A DNA stretch of 19,621 nucleotides, from positions 1 to 19,621 of the forward strand of contig JAPLYQ010000083.1 in assembly GCA_026395475.1 (NCBI GenBank), in the 5' to 3' direction. The number at the start of each line of letters is the position of its first letter. The first letter of the stretch is position 1. This document shows, piece by piece, positions 1 to 7,359 of this stretch. Made by a program: the position numbers and the translations under genes. The notes beneath the pieces are model-generated. The model was not told the origin of the DNA. It saw nothing but the letters and a program-made list of their open reading frames with translations, and did no database searches. The DNA is from Candidatus Roizmanbacteria bacterium. Lineage in GTDB: Bacteria > Patescibacteriota > Microgenomatia > UBA1406 > GWC2-37-13.

Positions 1-674
1 TCATACCTGGAACAATAGGAACGAAAGTCCATGAGCTCTTATTTGAATCTTTATTAAACCAAGAGGAACAGTATCCAAAACTATTTGGTTGCTTTGGAGA
101 ATATGAAAAAAATAAATTTTATACAAAAGAGTTTAAAAGGATAACATCCAACCATAATTCATATACACACCTTGAGAAATATATTTCCGGCAAAAGCAAA
201 AGCATAGATATGCTTCTCAATATGGACATGCTTACTTGTCTTCCAGATGATCTTTTGGTAAAGGTCGATATGGCCGGAATGGCACACTCACTTGAAATTA
301 GGTCTCCCTTATTAGACCACAAATTCATCGAAAAAGTTGCGCGCATACCTGAGAGTTTAAAGGTAAACGGTTTCAATAGTAAATATTTATTGAAGAAAAT
401 AGCAAGTCAATATCTACCAAAAGAATGTATTGAAAGAAAAAAACAAGGATTTGGGGTTCCACTTGAATATTGGCTTAATAGTGCGCGTATAAAAAAACAA
501 TTGAATATGCTCCTTGAGGAAAATTCTCTTCTTATGTCCTATATAAATAGGGAGGAAATAATATACCTCCTAGATAAAATATCAGGTGATGGGTCTCGTC
601 TTGAAAAGCAGGATGTGTCGAATATATGGCTTCTTTTATGTCTAAAAACGTGGCTTGATGTATGGTTCTCTTAA
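1..674 (+). CDS. asnB: Asparagine synthetase (glutamine-hydrolysing), C-terminal part
   Basis: This is the last 223 codons of an AsnB-type enzyme; the reading frame is open to the left edge, so the glutaminase domain and ATP pyrophosphatase P-loop lie outside the window. The visible part has the typical C-terminal synthetase signature: Leu-Pro-Asp-Asp-Leu-Leu-Val-Lys-Val-Asp, then Glu-Ile-Arg-Ser-Pro-Leu-Leu-Asp, and a Lys-Lys-Gln-Gly-Phe-Gly-Val-Pro motif. The family makes asparagine from aspartate, ATP and glutamine, or amidates sugar or peptide acids. Such genes are common in surface-polysaccharide clusters, which fits the WecG-like gene downstream. The lasso-peptide cyclase is a distant homologue, but the context does not support that role here. 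The 3' end overlaps the convergent radical SAM gene by 33 bp. There is no sign of damage in the visible part. Confidence 0.9.
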   Translation, partial: IPGTIGTKVHELLFESLLNQEEQYPKLFGCFGEYEKNKFYTKEFKRITSNHNSYTHLEKYISGKSKSIDMLLNMDMLTCLPDDLLVKVDMAGMAHSLEIRSPLLDHKFIEKVARIPESLKVNGFNSKYLLKKIASQYLPKECIERKKQGFGVPLEYWLNSARIKKQLNMLLEENSLLMSYINREEIIYLLDKISGDGSRLEKQDVSNIWLLLCLKTWLDVWFS

Positions 675-1634
675 AAATTTTGCTTTTTCAATGAAAATAT
701 CTTTAAAAATAGCTAAGATATTTTTTCTTATATTTGTTCTTGCAGAGCAGACCATCCAACAATCGTTACATGACTTAATCTTGGATATAAATTTATTAAA
801 GTGAAGATCTTCAAACTTTATTTTATTTAAATCTCCCACTAACCAGGGCTTAAGATGGCAAGTATAAACTTTTCCAAGAGAATCAACATAAAAAAAATCA
901 CTTCCTGCATCACAAGTAAAATGGCGAGTATTTGTTTGTATAAATTTATCAAGTTTTTTGCTAAACCACCCTCTAAACCAATCTTTAGGCTTATTTGAAG
1001 TAATTTGACGATAGATAAGCTCATCAAAAATATCTTTGAGTTCTGAATCTATTTTGGGACGCAGTTTTATCTTTCCCTTGCCAAAATATATAGGCGAATC
1101 AGAAGCAACAGTGAGTGAAAACTCAAAGTCATTTTTCTCACACATATCATAAAGTTTAAGTAATTCATGCTTATTTTGTTCCATCAGCGTAAAAGATATC
1201 CCAATATCTTTTACTCCTATTTCTTTAAAGTAGTTGAGTGTGGTTATGGCGTTTTCATAAAATAGCGGGAGCCCGCGTATGTGAGTATGAGTATCGCCCG
1301 TACCATCTATGGAAACTCTCATAGCAATATATGGATCTTCTTTGAGAACTTTTGGAAAAATTTGCTTTATTTGATTAACCAAATAACCATTTGTATTTAT
1401 GAGTAGTCTTGCTTTTTGACATCTTTTTTTTATTACTTTCACAATATCAGGAAGATCTTTTCGAAGAAAAGGCTCGCCCCCCGTTATATTTATTTCCCTA
1501 AGAGAGGATGGCAACTTTTCATAAAAATTAGGTTCTACTTCTCCTTTTATCTTGTTTTGCCAAATGTTACACATGACGCAACGAGCGTTACAATTGAGAG
1601 TAACTGCAACTATAGCTTCTTGAGGATGATACAT
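642..1634 (-). CDS. Radical SAM protein with SPASM-like C-terminus
   Basis: This 330-residue protein begins with a classic radical SAM core. Cys15, Cys19 and Cys22 (CxxxCxxC) bind the [4Fe-4S] cluster that cleaves S-adenosylmethionine, and Thr-Gly-Gly-Glu-Pro at 51-55 is the SAM-binding motif. A C-terminal cysteine set (Cys241, 259, 289, 292, 296), including Cys-Asn-Asp-Cys-Trp-Met-Val-Cys, resembles a reduced SPASM/twitch domain for an auxiliary cluster. The substrate is unknown; related short enzymes occur in polysaccharide clusters and in peptide-modification clusters. It is not closely similar to the two SPASM enzymes of the peptide island and lacks their N-terminal extension. The start is the ATG at 1634, 10 nt after a TATAAT box. 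It lies 56 bp downstream of the GH10 gene on the same strand. Confidence 0.85.
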   Translation of the reverse strand: MYHPQEAIVAVTLNCNARCVMCNIWQNKIKGEVEPNFYEKLPSSLREINITGGEPFLRKDLPDIVKVIKKRCQKARLLINTNGYLVNQIKQIFPKVLKEDPYIAMRVSIDGTGDTHTHIRGLPLFYENAITTLNYFKEIGVKDIGISFTLMEQNKHELLKLYDMCEKNDFEFSLTVASDSPIYFGKGKIKLRPKIDSELKDIFDELIYRQITSNKPKDWFRGWFSKKLDKFIQTNTRHFTCDAGSDFFYVDSLGKVYTCHLKPWLVGDLNKIKFEDLHFNKFISKIKSCNDCWMVCSARTNIRKNILAIFKDIFIEKAKFLREPYIKPRF

Positions 1635-1644
1635 AAATCCTTAC

Positions 1645-1650
1645 ATTATA
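1645..1650 (-). promoter_or_regulatory. -10 box of the radical SAM gene at 1634
   Basis: The minus strand reads TATAAT, followed by 10 nt and then the ATG. No good -35 hexamer is seen at 16-18 nt. The short distance implies a leader of only a few bases, unless AAGGA in the gap acts as a ribosome binding site. Confidence 0.45.
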
Positions 1651-1690
1651 AGGCATTAGTTTTTGTATATAGAGAGCATTGTCTTTATAT

Positions 1691-3874
1691 TTATTTATTG
1701 TGATCAAGCAATATGCTTTTTATCTCAAAGGCGGATTGTGTAGGATTAAAACTACTATCGAGAGGAAGAGGAGATTCACCTGGTGAATTCGGATATTCTT
1801 GCGAATCTAAAACCCAAGTTGATGCATTAGTAAATCCCCATGTGTTAATGGTGTCACAATTTTCAGAATCAAGACATGTTTCAAAAACTGCGTCATAGAT
1901 CTGGGCTTTTAAGTCTTCTTTCTGTTTAGGTGTAAAATTAGAAGGCAACCCTCCAATATTTACGTCAAGTTCCGTAATATAAAACTTAACACCAATGTCT
2001 CCATATTGTTTGATAAGTGATGCAAGTTGTTGTTTGTATATTGCTAAATTTTTTTCAAAATTTTGTTCTGGTGTTCCACTTCCTTCGATAAAGTTTCGAG
2101 CTAATAAATGAGATTGTGATCCAAAGCCGTCAATAGGTACTCCTGCTGCTCTCATTTTCTTTATATAGTTTAATTCAACTTGCGCCTCTGCGTTAAGAGG
2201 TGTGTTAGTTTGTACCCCTTCTGTTGCATTATCATCGTTAAGTAAAAGATCTGCATTTGGCCATAGTCTATCTGCTGTTGTAAAAGCGGTTTTTATATAC
2301 TCATCATGTAACCGAGAATATAAATAATCTCCTTCAAACCAAACCTGGTCTACCGCATTCCTATCTTTTCCATGCCATAAAAGCTCATTTACAACAGAAA
2401 TTGCTTTGGGTTCAGGCAGCCCATTTTGTTTCATATGGGCAGCAATTGACTCCATATGTTTGACCATCCAATTACTTAGTTCCTGATCTGACATTTGTCT
2501 CATCCATTCAGGAGCAGTGACATGTGTGAACAGCCACCCTGGGAATACATGCATAAGTAGATATGGTTTTTTACTCTCTGTCATAAATTTTGTTACAGTA
2601 TCAAAATCATTCCAATTGTACGATTGAATAATTTGATCAGGTGTCTGTTTTTTATTTTCTATTTTGCTGTACAAATTAAAATCAATTATCCCACCAGGGG
2701 TTCCAATATTAAAATTGTCCATAAACGCTTCAGTATATTTCTGGTTGGTTAGATTTGGGCCGGTCCATGTATTTATTTCAGATCCTACATTAAATCCTTG
2801 TGGAGCAACATCCTCATAGCCAGGGATCGTCCATTCTCCGTTTTCGTTCAATATTGCTAATGGGACATTAACTACTCTTCCACTTTCTGTGGTTGTTGTG
2901 ATCATTAAAAATTTCTCTTCAACCCCTCTTACAATCATTTTTTTTATAAAATTATCCGGATTTGCTTGAACTTCTGTAAGTAGTGTTTTACTGTCAAATT
3001 GAATCCCATTAACTATAACTTTATCTCCAAATGCATGCACAAATGAAGTAATAACGCTCGTAAGCGTTTCAGTTGAGGGAAGATTTTTTAACTCTCTCCA
3101 TTCTTTAGTTGTTGGGTTGAAAACCATCATGCCTTTTCCACCTTTTGCGGCCACTTCAACACTTTGTTTATCTCCAATCCACCCCATCCGTACATCTTCT
3201 CTTGTATATCCTGGAGGGAGGTTGACTTTTGTATATGTTACTTTGCTCTGATCTGCTTGCACAGGAAACCAATATTCAGAAGGGCTTGCTGATAAGAAAG
3301 TAGATTGTCCATCAGTAAATGATGGCCACATGATAGTTGTCTGTCCTGAAAAAGACATTGCAGCGTTGCGACTTGCCCCATCAGGTTGGCCATTTGTAAA
3401 TAATTGAGTCGCACTTGGAGCTGTCCCTGTTCGAGCTGTGACAAGATGTGCATTATTCTGGGCATTCAATATCCACTGTGCCTCATTTGCAGGTTCAAGT
3501 GGAATATTATTTTTTGGAATAAGTTTATCCCCAGAAAGTTCGAGTATACTCCCAAACTGCGCATTGGTAAAAATTTCATCATTAGAATAATCTATGGCGG
3601 TAGGAGGAACTATTTCTGGAACTTTTGTTGAAACTTCTGTTGGAGCACCTGTTGGCGTAACTCCTGGATTTGTCGGTACTTCTGTAGCTGGTACGCCTGT
3701 CTTAACTTCTGGAGGTACTAATGTGGAAGTTCCTGTTGCCGCAGCAACTGTCTGACAAGCAGTAAGAAGCAATGGTGCTAAAAAAGGAAGCTTTTGAACA
3801 AGACCTTTACCAACTAACGTCTTCTCTGCTAGGCCGATTGGGATACTTGCTTGTGATTCTCTTCTTTCACTCAT
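1691..3874 (-). CDS. GH10 endo-1,4-beta-xylanase-like lipoprotein
   Basis: This 727-residue predicted surface lipoprotein has a hydrophobic segment at 29-39 that ends in a lipobox (Leu37-Thr38-Ala39-Cys40), preceded by an unusually long 28-residue n-region. A Thr/Pro/Val-rich linker follows at about 50-92. Residues about 100-400 form a region I do not recognise, possibly a substrate-binding or beta-propeller-like domain. Residues about 405-725 match glycoside hydrolase family 10: Val-Val-Asn-Glu-Leu places the acid/base at Glu497, Ile-Thr-Glu-Leu-Asp places the nucleophile at Glu635, and Trp-Gly-Phe-Thr at 679-682 is the usual active-site tail. GH10 enzymes cleave beta-1,4-xylan and related glucans. 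The true substrate here is unknown; an exopolysaccharide or host-surface glycan is possible. The start has a good promoter right in front of it. Confidence 0.87.
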   Translation of the reverse strand: MSERRESQASIPIGLAEKTLVGKGLVQKLPFLAPLLLTACQTVAAATGTSTLVPPEVKTGVPATEVPTNPGVTPTGAPTEVSTKVPEIVPPTAIDYSNDEIFTNAQFGSILELSGDKLIPKNNIPLEPANEAQWILNAQNNAHLVTARTGTAPSATQLFTNGQPDGASRNAAMSFSGQTTIMWPSFTDGQSTFLSASPSEYWFPVQADQSKVTYTKVNLPPGYTREDVRMGWIGDKQSVEVAAKGGKGMMVFNPTTKEWRELKNLPSTETLTSVITSFVHAFGDKVIVNGIQFDSKTLLTEVQANPDNFIKKMIVRGVEEKFLMITTTTESGRVVNVPLAILNENGEWTIPGYEDVAPQGFNVGSEINTWTGPNLTNQKYTEAFMDNFNIGTPGGIIDFNLYSKIENKKQTPDQIIQSYNWNDFDTVTKFMTESKKPYLLMHVFPGWLFTHVTAPEWMRQMSDQELSNWMVKHMESIAAHMKQNGLPEPKAISVVNELLWHGKDRNAVDQVWFEGDYLYSRLHDEYIKTAFTTADRLWPNADLLLNDDNATEGVQTNTPLNAEAQVELNYIKKMRAAGVPIDGFGSQSHLLARNFIEGSGTPEQNFEKNLAIYKQQLASLIKQYGDIGVKFYITELDVNIGGLPSNFTPKQKEDLKAQIYDAVFETCLDSENCDTINTWGFTNASTWVLDSQEYPNSPGESPLPLDSSFNPTQSAFEIKSILLDHNK

Positions 3875-3880
3875 GCATCA

Positions 3881-3909
3881 ATTCTATCCTATAACAATTT
3901 AAATTGCAA
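3881..3909 (-). promoter_or_regulatory. Promoter of the GH10 lipoprotein gene
   Basis: The minus strand has TTGCAA (3909-3904), a 17-nt spacer and TAGAAT (3886-3881), then only 6 nt to the ATG at 3874. The transcript would start at or next to the start codon, which makes it leaderless. Confidence 0.5.
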
Positions 3910-4139
3910 GCGTAACCTATAATAATACACATTAAATATGTACCATATAGCCTTATAAACACATAAAGACACCATTGTTGAAATTGTAAGTTGTTTTTAA
4001 CACGAAGCTATTGGTGGAGAGAATTACTTATCTTTTTGATACTTTTTCAACATAAGTAAATAGAAGGATATTGATGTTGCCCTTCATAAATTTAGTTAGG
4101 AATATGTTTTGTGTACAAGAAGCATATATTATCTAATTT

Positions 4140-4148
4140 TGCTACAAT
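4140..4148 (+). promoter_or_regulatory. Extended -10 element before the small ORF
   Basis: TGCTACAAT is an extended -10 (TG-n-TACAAT). The ATG of the small ORF lies 8 nt further on, the same spacing as at several other genes in this window. There is no clear -35, as is normal for extended -10 promoters. Confidence 0.4.
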
Positions 4149-4156
4149 AACAAATC

Positions 4157-4297
4157 ATGAACTTAAAACATATTGAGACTCTAGACTTGGTTACTCAACC
4201 CCAAAATACTGATGACCTACAAATAATAGTTAGTTGGAATATAACAACTATTAATATAACTTCAGTCATCTTAAATGATGATCAACTTATGTTTTAA
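4157..4297 (+). CDS. Small hypothetical protein (46 aa)
   Basis: This ATG-started frame of 46 codons ends 2 nt before the ATG of the WecG-like gene, a spacing typical of translational coupling. An extended -10 box lies 8 nt upstream of its start. The product is mildly acidic, with Asn/Thr/Ile-rich content in the second half (Trp-Asn-Ile-Thr-Thr-Ile-Asn-Ile-Thr), no signal peptide, no membrane helix and no motif I recognise. It could be a true small protein, a short leader ORF, or the 5' remnant of a larger broken gene. I favour a translated ORF of unknown function, but not strongly. Confidence 0.35.
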   Translation: MNLKHIETLDLVTQPQNTDDLQIIVSWNITTINITSVILNDDQLMF

Positions 4298-4299
4298 AA

Positions 4300-4827
4300 A
4301 TGACAAAAAAATACGTATACATCTGTGGAATCCGTTTTTTTATAAGTAATTATAAAAATATAGTAGAGACTATTAAGGTCTCAACAAAGAGAAAGGTTAT
4401 TTTTGCGCCCCTCGCTACTCACCCAGTCATGGAGGCATATTTTAATGACAAATTAAAAAATATTTATGGTGAGATACAGTATCTTCTTCCGGACGGATAT
4501 ATCGTTTGGGCAATCCATTTCTTGTTTGGAATCCATTTTCAGAAAAGAATATATGGGCCTGATCTTCTTCTCAACGTTTCTAAAATGTGTGAAGAAACAA
4601 AAAAACCTATTTTTTTATGTGGAAATAACTGCGAACTTGTTAAGTTTAAATTAAAAAAAATATTTCCGGATCTGAAAGTTGGAGGAACATTCGAAATGGG
4701 TGGAATAGAATATTCCAGTTCTATTGCAAAAAAAATAAGTGGATTAATAAAAGAGACGCATTCTGCATGTGTCTTTGTCGGAATAGGATCTCCAAATCAG
4801 CATATTTATCTTTCTTGTCTTGCGTGA
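4300..4827 (+). pseudogene. WecG/TagA/CpsF-family glycosyltransferase, C-terminally truncated
   Basis: The 175-residue product matches the first three quarters of the GT26 family, which transfers N-acetylmannosamine(-uronate) or similar sugars to a lipid-linked acceptor at the inner face of the membrane. Visible family features are Ala-Thr-His-Pro-Val-Met-Glu at 39-45, Leu-Pro-Asp-Gly near residue 65 (where the family has its proposed catalytic Asp), Arg-Ile-Tyr-Gly-Pro-Asp-Leu, and Val-Gly-Ile-Gly-Ser-Pro-Asn-Gln close to the end. Family members are about 240 residues and continue past the Gly-Ser-Pro-x-Gln motif into a C-terminal segment needed for membrane docking. Here the frame stops about nine residues after it, and no continuation is seen in other frames before the convergent gene at 4860. 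It is probably a remnant with reduced or no activity, marking the left border of the peptide island. Confidence 0.75.
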
Positions 4828-4859
4828 GCGTTTTATAAAAAAAAACTCCATTCTTTAAC

Positions 4860-6143
4860 TCATATTCCCTCTTTTTTATAGTGAAATTTTTCTTTGCTTG
4901 TATGTGTCAGCTTAAATCTAGTCAATTGCAATATTATCCTACATCTTTTTCTCGTCACCCATAATACAGCTAAGGCAGTTTCAGGTTCAAAAAAAAGAAG
5001 TATCTTCTTCCATACTGGCTCTGCTGAAAGAAAAAAAAGATTAAAGACTTTCTTTAATTCTTGAGCATCATGGCTAAATATGTCTACTTTTTCTATGATG
5101 TTTTTTGCCATCCACTTTCTAAATGGAGGAGGCTCTATAGAAGAAATAAAATTCTGTGGAATGGTTTTTTTATAATACTTGTTGATTAATAAAAAGACAG
5201 GATAGACATATCCCTCAAGTTCATTTTCCAAAATAGTCTGCGTAAGGTCGTTAAATAATTTTTTTGTTGCCTTTCTTTTTATCACAGTGGAAAGAAATTC
5301 ATAACGAATGCTGTCGGAGAAATTGTGATTAAGAATATGGAGAGCTAAATAAAGGATTTGATCAGAAACCGAGCAAAGAGGGTAATCAGTGTTATTAATT
5401 TTTATTTCTTCCCTTCTTTCAAGAATCCCTGAACTAAACTTCATAAGTTTATTCTTTGGGAATATAAAATTCATGCCTTTTAGTTGTGATATTAAAAATG
5501 CAGCCTCAAAATGAACGTCAAAAATAATAGGGACATTATTGACCATTTTAGAAAAACTTACTTCCGCAAGTTCATTTGGTTTTTTGAGAGAGGTGAAAGA
5601 GCTTGGAGGTTTACAAATAAGACCGTATCCCAACTTACTAAACATATTTACAATTTTTTTGTATTCGCTCCGTTGGATTAAGACGTCACAATCTCCATAA
5701 ATGCGTTTAGGAATGGCTTTTTCATAACGAAGAGAAACAAGTACCCCCTTAATAAATACATGTGGTATTTTATAAAGTTTAAGTAGTGTTTCAATCTTGA
5801 TTATCTCTTTAAGATAGAAATTAGATTGAACGTAATACAGATCTTGAAGTCCATGCCATTTATTATGGCGTTTAAAACGCACCACTTTTGCAAGTATGCT
5901 TCCTTTTTTAAGTGGTTTATCTGCGATAAAATTATTATCTCCGCGAGTAATACATATACTTTTTGTTTTATAGATGACACGATGAGCAATCAATTCATTC
6001 TTTTGATAGATAAGAACAATATCATTGATAAAAATCTTCTCAAATGATGATTGAATATACTCAATTATGTCCCCATCTTGGAGTATTGGGAGCATACTAT
6101 GACCATTTGCTTTGACAGAAAAGATTTTATCAATTTTTTCCAT
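4860..6143 (-). CDS. S24/S26 peptidase-like domain fused to a nucleotidyltransferase-fold protein
   Basis: Two parts are visible in 427 residues. Residues 1-90 resemble the catalytic core of S24/S26 peptidases: Gly-His-Ser16-Met-Leu-Pro carries the candidate nucleophile, Ala-His54-Arg-Val sits where the SipW-type general base lies, and Arg-Gly-Asp-Asn-Asn follows. No membrane anchor is present, unlike true signal peptidases. From about 115 onward the protein resembles the uncharacterised nucleotidyltransferase group found in RiPP and lasso-peptide clusters (NTP_transf_5 type): Ile-Lys-Gly at 131-133 and Gly-Asp-Cys-Asp at 150-153 as a candidate metal-binding motif. Cleaving the leader, or adding a nucleotide to the peptide, are both possible (inference). 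I chose the ATG at 6143 because it follows the upstream stop by one base and has AAAGG about 10 nt before it; an ATG at 6173 would add 10 residues and overlap the upstream gene. Confidence 0.72.
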   Translation of the reverse strand: MEKIDKIFSVKANGHSMLPILQDGDIIEYIQSSFEKIFINDIVLIYQKNELIAHRVIYKTKSICITRGDNNFIADKPLKKGSILAKVVRFKRHNKWHGLQDLYYVQSNFYLKEIIKIETLLKLYKIPHVFIKGVLVSLRYEKAIPKRIYGDCDVLIQRSEYKKIVNMFSKLGYGLICKPPSSFTSLKKPNELAEVSFSKMVNNVPIIFDVHFEAAFLISQLKGMNFIFPKNKLMKFSSGILERREEIKINNTDYPLCSVSDQILYLALHILNHNFSDSIRYEFLSTVIKRKATKKLFNDLTQTILENELEGYVYPVFLLINKYYKKTIPQNFISSIEPPPFRKWMAKNIIEKVDIFSHDAQELKKVFNLFFLSAEPVWKKILLFFEPETALAVLWVTRKRCRIILQLTRFKLTHTSKEKFHYKKEGI

Positions 6144-6144
6144 A

Positions 6145-7008
6145 TCACTCAACCTTTGACACAAAATAATCATTTAGAGTAGAGTGGTCAGTAATAAAGC
6201 CTAAGCCTCTTCCAGGTGATATTGTTAATTCTTCTGCGAAAAAAAGCTTATTATCTATTTCTTTAACTTGAATTTTAGCTTTGATGATAATGTATCTATA
6301 TGTTTCACTATCTGTTGAAATAAGTTTGCCTATCTCATTTGTTAAGACCTCATTTGTTTCCCCTTTTGCTTTATCTAATATCTCAAATATAATCTGTTTT
6401 CCATTAGAAAAAGAGTCTCCAAGTTCGATTTCATCGAACTCCCATGGGTATGTATATTTTTTGGTTAAATAGATGATTTTTTCTACATTATTCTCTTTTA
6501 TTGGTTGATCGCTCATGTCGATGATAGTGCCAGAAAATTGCGTATTAGGCAGTTCAAAATCAATTGGTGAACTTATCCCAATTGTTTCTCGATTAAAATT
6601 ATAGGTATTTGTACTTCCCACCATAGATACCATAATCCGAGCCGTAACATAAACTTCATATTGCCCACTTCCATAATAAGGATAATAGGAAACATTCAAA
6701 ATTTTAATAAGTGGTTTTCCTGTAATGTCCTTTTTCTCCTTAGCCTGTTCTATTGCTCTTACTAACCAAATATTCGGTCTTTGAGTACTTGCCCACCACA
6801 ACCCCTGGCCCACCTTTACCTTAACATATATATAAGTTGGTTTTGATATAAAAATCTTATAGAATGCAAAAAGACCTACAAATCCAATACATCCTGCAAA
6901 AATAAGTAAAAAATAATTTTTTTTCAAAAAAAAGAGGAGGTTCTTAAAGTCAATAATACCTAAAAGGAATTTGTTTTTTGATAGTCGTTTTTGTATCTTT
7001 CTTTTCAT
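6145..7008 (-). CDS. Single-pass membrane protein of unknown function
   Basis: The 287-residue product has a strongly basic N-terminus, one membrane helix at about 32-52 and a long, beta-rich extracytoplasmic part. Notable segments are Val-Gly-Gln-Gly-Leu-Trp-Trp-Ala and a Ser-Pro-Ile-Asp-Phe-Glu-Leu-Pro stretch. The topology and beta content recall membrane-fusion or accessory envelope proteins, but I cannot name a family. It is the first gene of a leftward unit, one base before the peptidase/nucleotidyltransferase gene, and is divergent from the PqqD-like gene. A role in export, self-protection or anchoring of the peptide machinery is possible (inference). I chose the ATG at 7008; a GTG at 7047 would add 13 aromatic-rich residues across the shared promoter and looks unlikely. 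Confidence 0.72.
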   Translation of the reverse strand: MKRKIQKRLSKNKFLLGIIDFKNLLFFLKKNYFLLIFAGCIGFVGLFAFYKIFISKPTYIYVKVKVGQGLWWASTQRPNIWLVRAIEQAKEKKDITGKPLIKILNVSYYPYYGSGQYEVYVTARIMVSMVGSTNTYNFNRETIGISSPIDFELPNTQFSGTIIDMSDQPIKENNVEKIIYLTKKYTYPWEFDEIELGDSFSNGKQIIFEILDKAKGETNEVLTNEIGKLISTDSETYRYIIIKAKIQVKEIDNKLFFAEELTISPGRGLGFITDHSTLNDYFVSKVE

Positions 7009-7016
7009 ATGCCAGT

Positions 7017-7024
7017 AGTATACT
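7017..7024. promoter_or_regulatory. Palindromic shared -10 element (AGTATACT)
   Basis: The 8-bp palindrome gives TATACT on both strands. It ends 8 nt before the ATG at 7008 on the minus strand and 10 nt before the ATG at 7035 on the plus strand. It sits in the only 26 bp between the two divergent genes. It may serve both directions; the -35 regions are poor. Confidence 0.4.
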
Positions 7025-7034
7025 ATATACCAAT

Positions 7035-7304
7035 ATGACAAGCACACAGAAAGTCAACAAAAACCTTATTGTCCAGAGATTAGAAGATTCGGTTGTCCTG
7101 TTTGACAGTGATGCTTCAGTCCTTTATACATTAAATGAGTCCGCCACCTTCATCTTCGGTTTGCTAAAAAAGAAGGCTTCGAAAAAAGATGTTATCTTAA
7201 AAATGAAGAAAAGATATGGACTCGATGAGAAAAAAATAGAATCAGATTTTAATGAAGTTCTCAATGAATTTATAAAAAAAGGAATCGTAACTACTAAAAA
7301 ATAA
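7035..7304 (+). CDS. PqqD-like stand-alone RiPP recognition element protein
   Basis: This 89-residue protein has the PqqD fold pattern. A beta-strand region (Leu-Glu-Asp-Ser-Val-Val-Leu-Phe-Asp) is followed by the hallmark Tyr-Thr-Leu-Asn-Glu-Ser-Ala, then helices ending in Asn-Glu-Phe-Ile-Lys-Lys-Gly-Ile-Val. PqqD-like proteins bind the leader of a ribosomal peptide and present it to radical SAM or YcaO enzymes; they have no catalytic activity. It is the first gene of the rightward unit, ahead of a SPASM radical SAM enzyme, the usual partner. The start is the ATG at 7035, where a TATACT box lies 10 nt upstream. A TTG 57 bp earlier in frame would run through the promoter and is rejected. Confidence 0.88.
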   Translation: MTSTQKVNKNLIVQRLEDSVVLFDSDASVLYTLNESATFIFGLLKKKASKKDVILKMKKRYGLDEKKIESDFNEVLNEFIKKGIVTTKK

Positions 7305-7321
7305 TTTCTTTCCCTTTCCGT

Positions 7322-7350
7322 TTGAATAACACTTATATCCACCTTATAAT
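7322..7350 (+). promoter_or_regulatory. Promoter of the first SPASM radical SAM gene
   Basis: TTGAAT (7322-7327), a 17-nt spacer and a perfect TATAAT (7345-7350), with only 9 nt to the ATG at 7360. The transcript would have little or no leader. It allows the SPASM, kinase-like and precursor genes to be expressed apart from the PqqD-like gene. Confidence 0.6.
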
Positions 7351-7359
7351 GGAAAGCCT

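Larger units (their letters stand above)
3875..4156. other. Gap with no recognised gene
   Basis: Beyond the GH10 promoter this stretch has frequent stops in all frames. Short open pieces of about 20 codons (for example around 4005-4065, containing Tyr-Trp-Trp-Arg-Glu-Leu-Leu) may be decayed coding sequence, but I cannot assign a family. No tRNA-like fold, terminator or repeat was found. Confidence 0.35.

Noticed and set aside
1..674. AsnB homologue as a lasso-peptide cyclase, with the NTase and kinase-like genes as lasso tailoring
   Set aside because: It lies 4 kb away, beyond unrelated genes. No lasso leader-peptidase (B2-type transglutaminase fold) partner is seen, and the motifs look like ordinary AsnB. 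The precursor lacks a suitable Gly1...Asp/Glu8-9 core.
3875..4156. tRNA, small RNA or CRISPR in the largest gap
   Set aside because: No cloverleaf, no repeated spacer pattern and no stable GC hairpin could be found by eye.
6978..7034. Longer PqqD-like protein starting from TTG at 6978
   Set aside because: It would run through the shared promoter and overlap the divergent gene's start; the PqqD fold begins after the ATG at 7035.
7009..7047. GTG start adding 13 residues to the membrane protein
   Set aside because: The extra residues are aromatic-rich, lie across the shared -10 element and precede the natural basic start of the membrane anchor.
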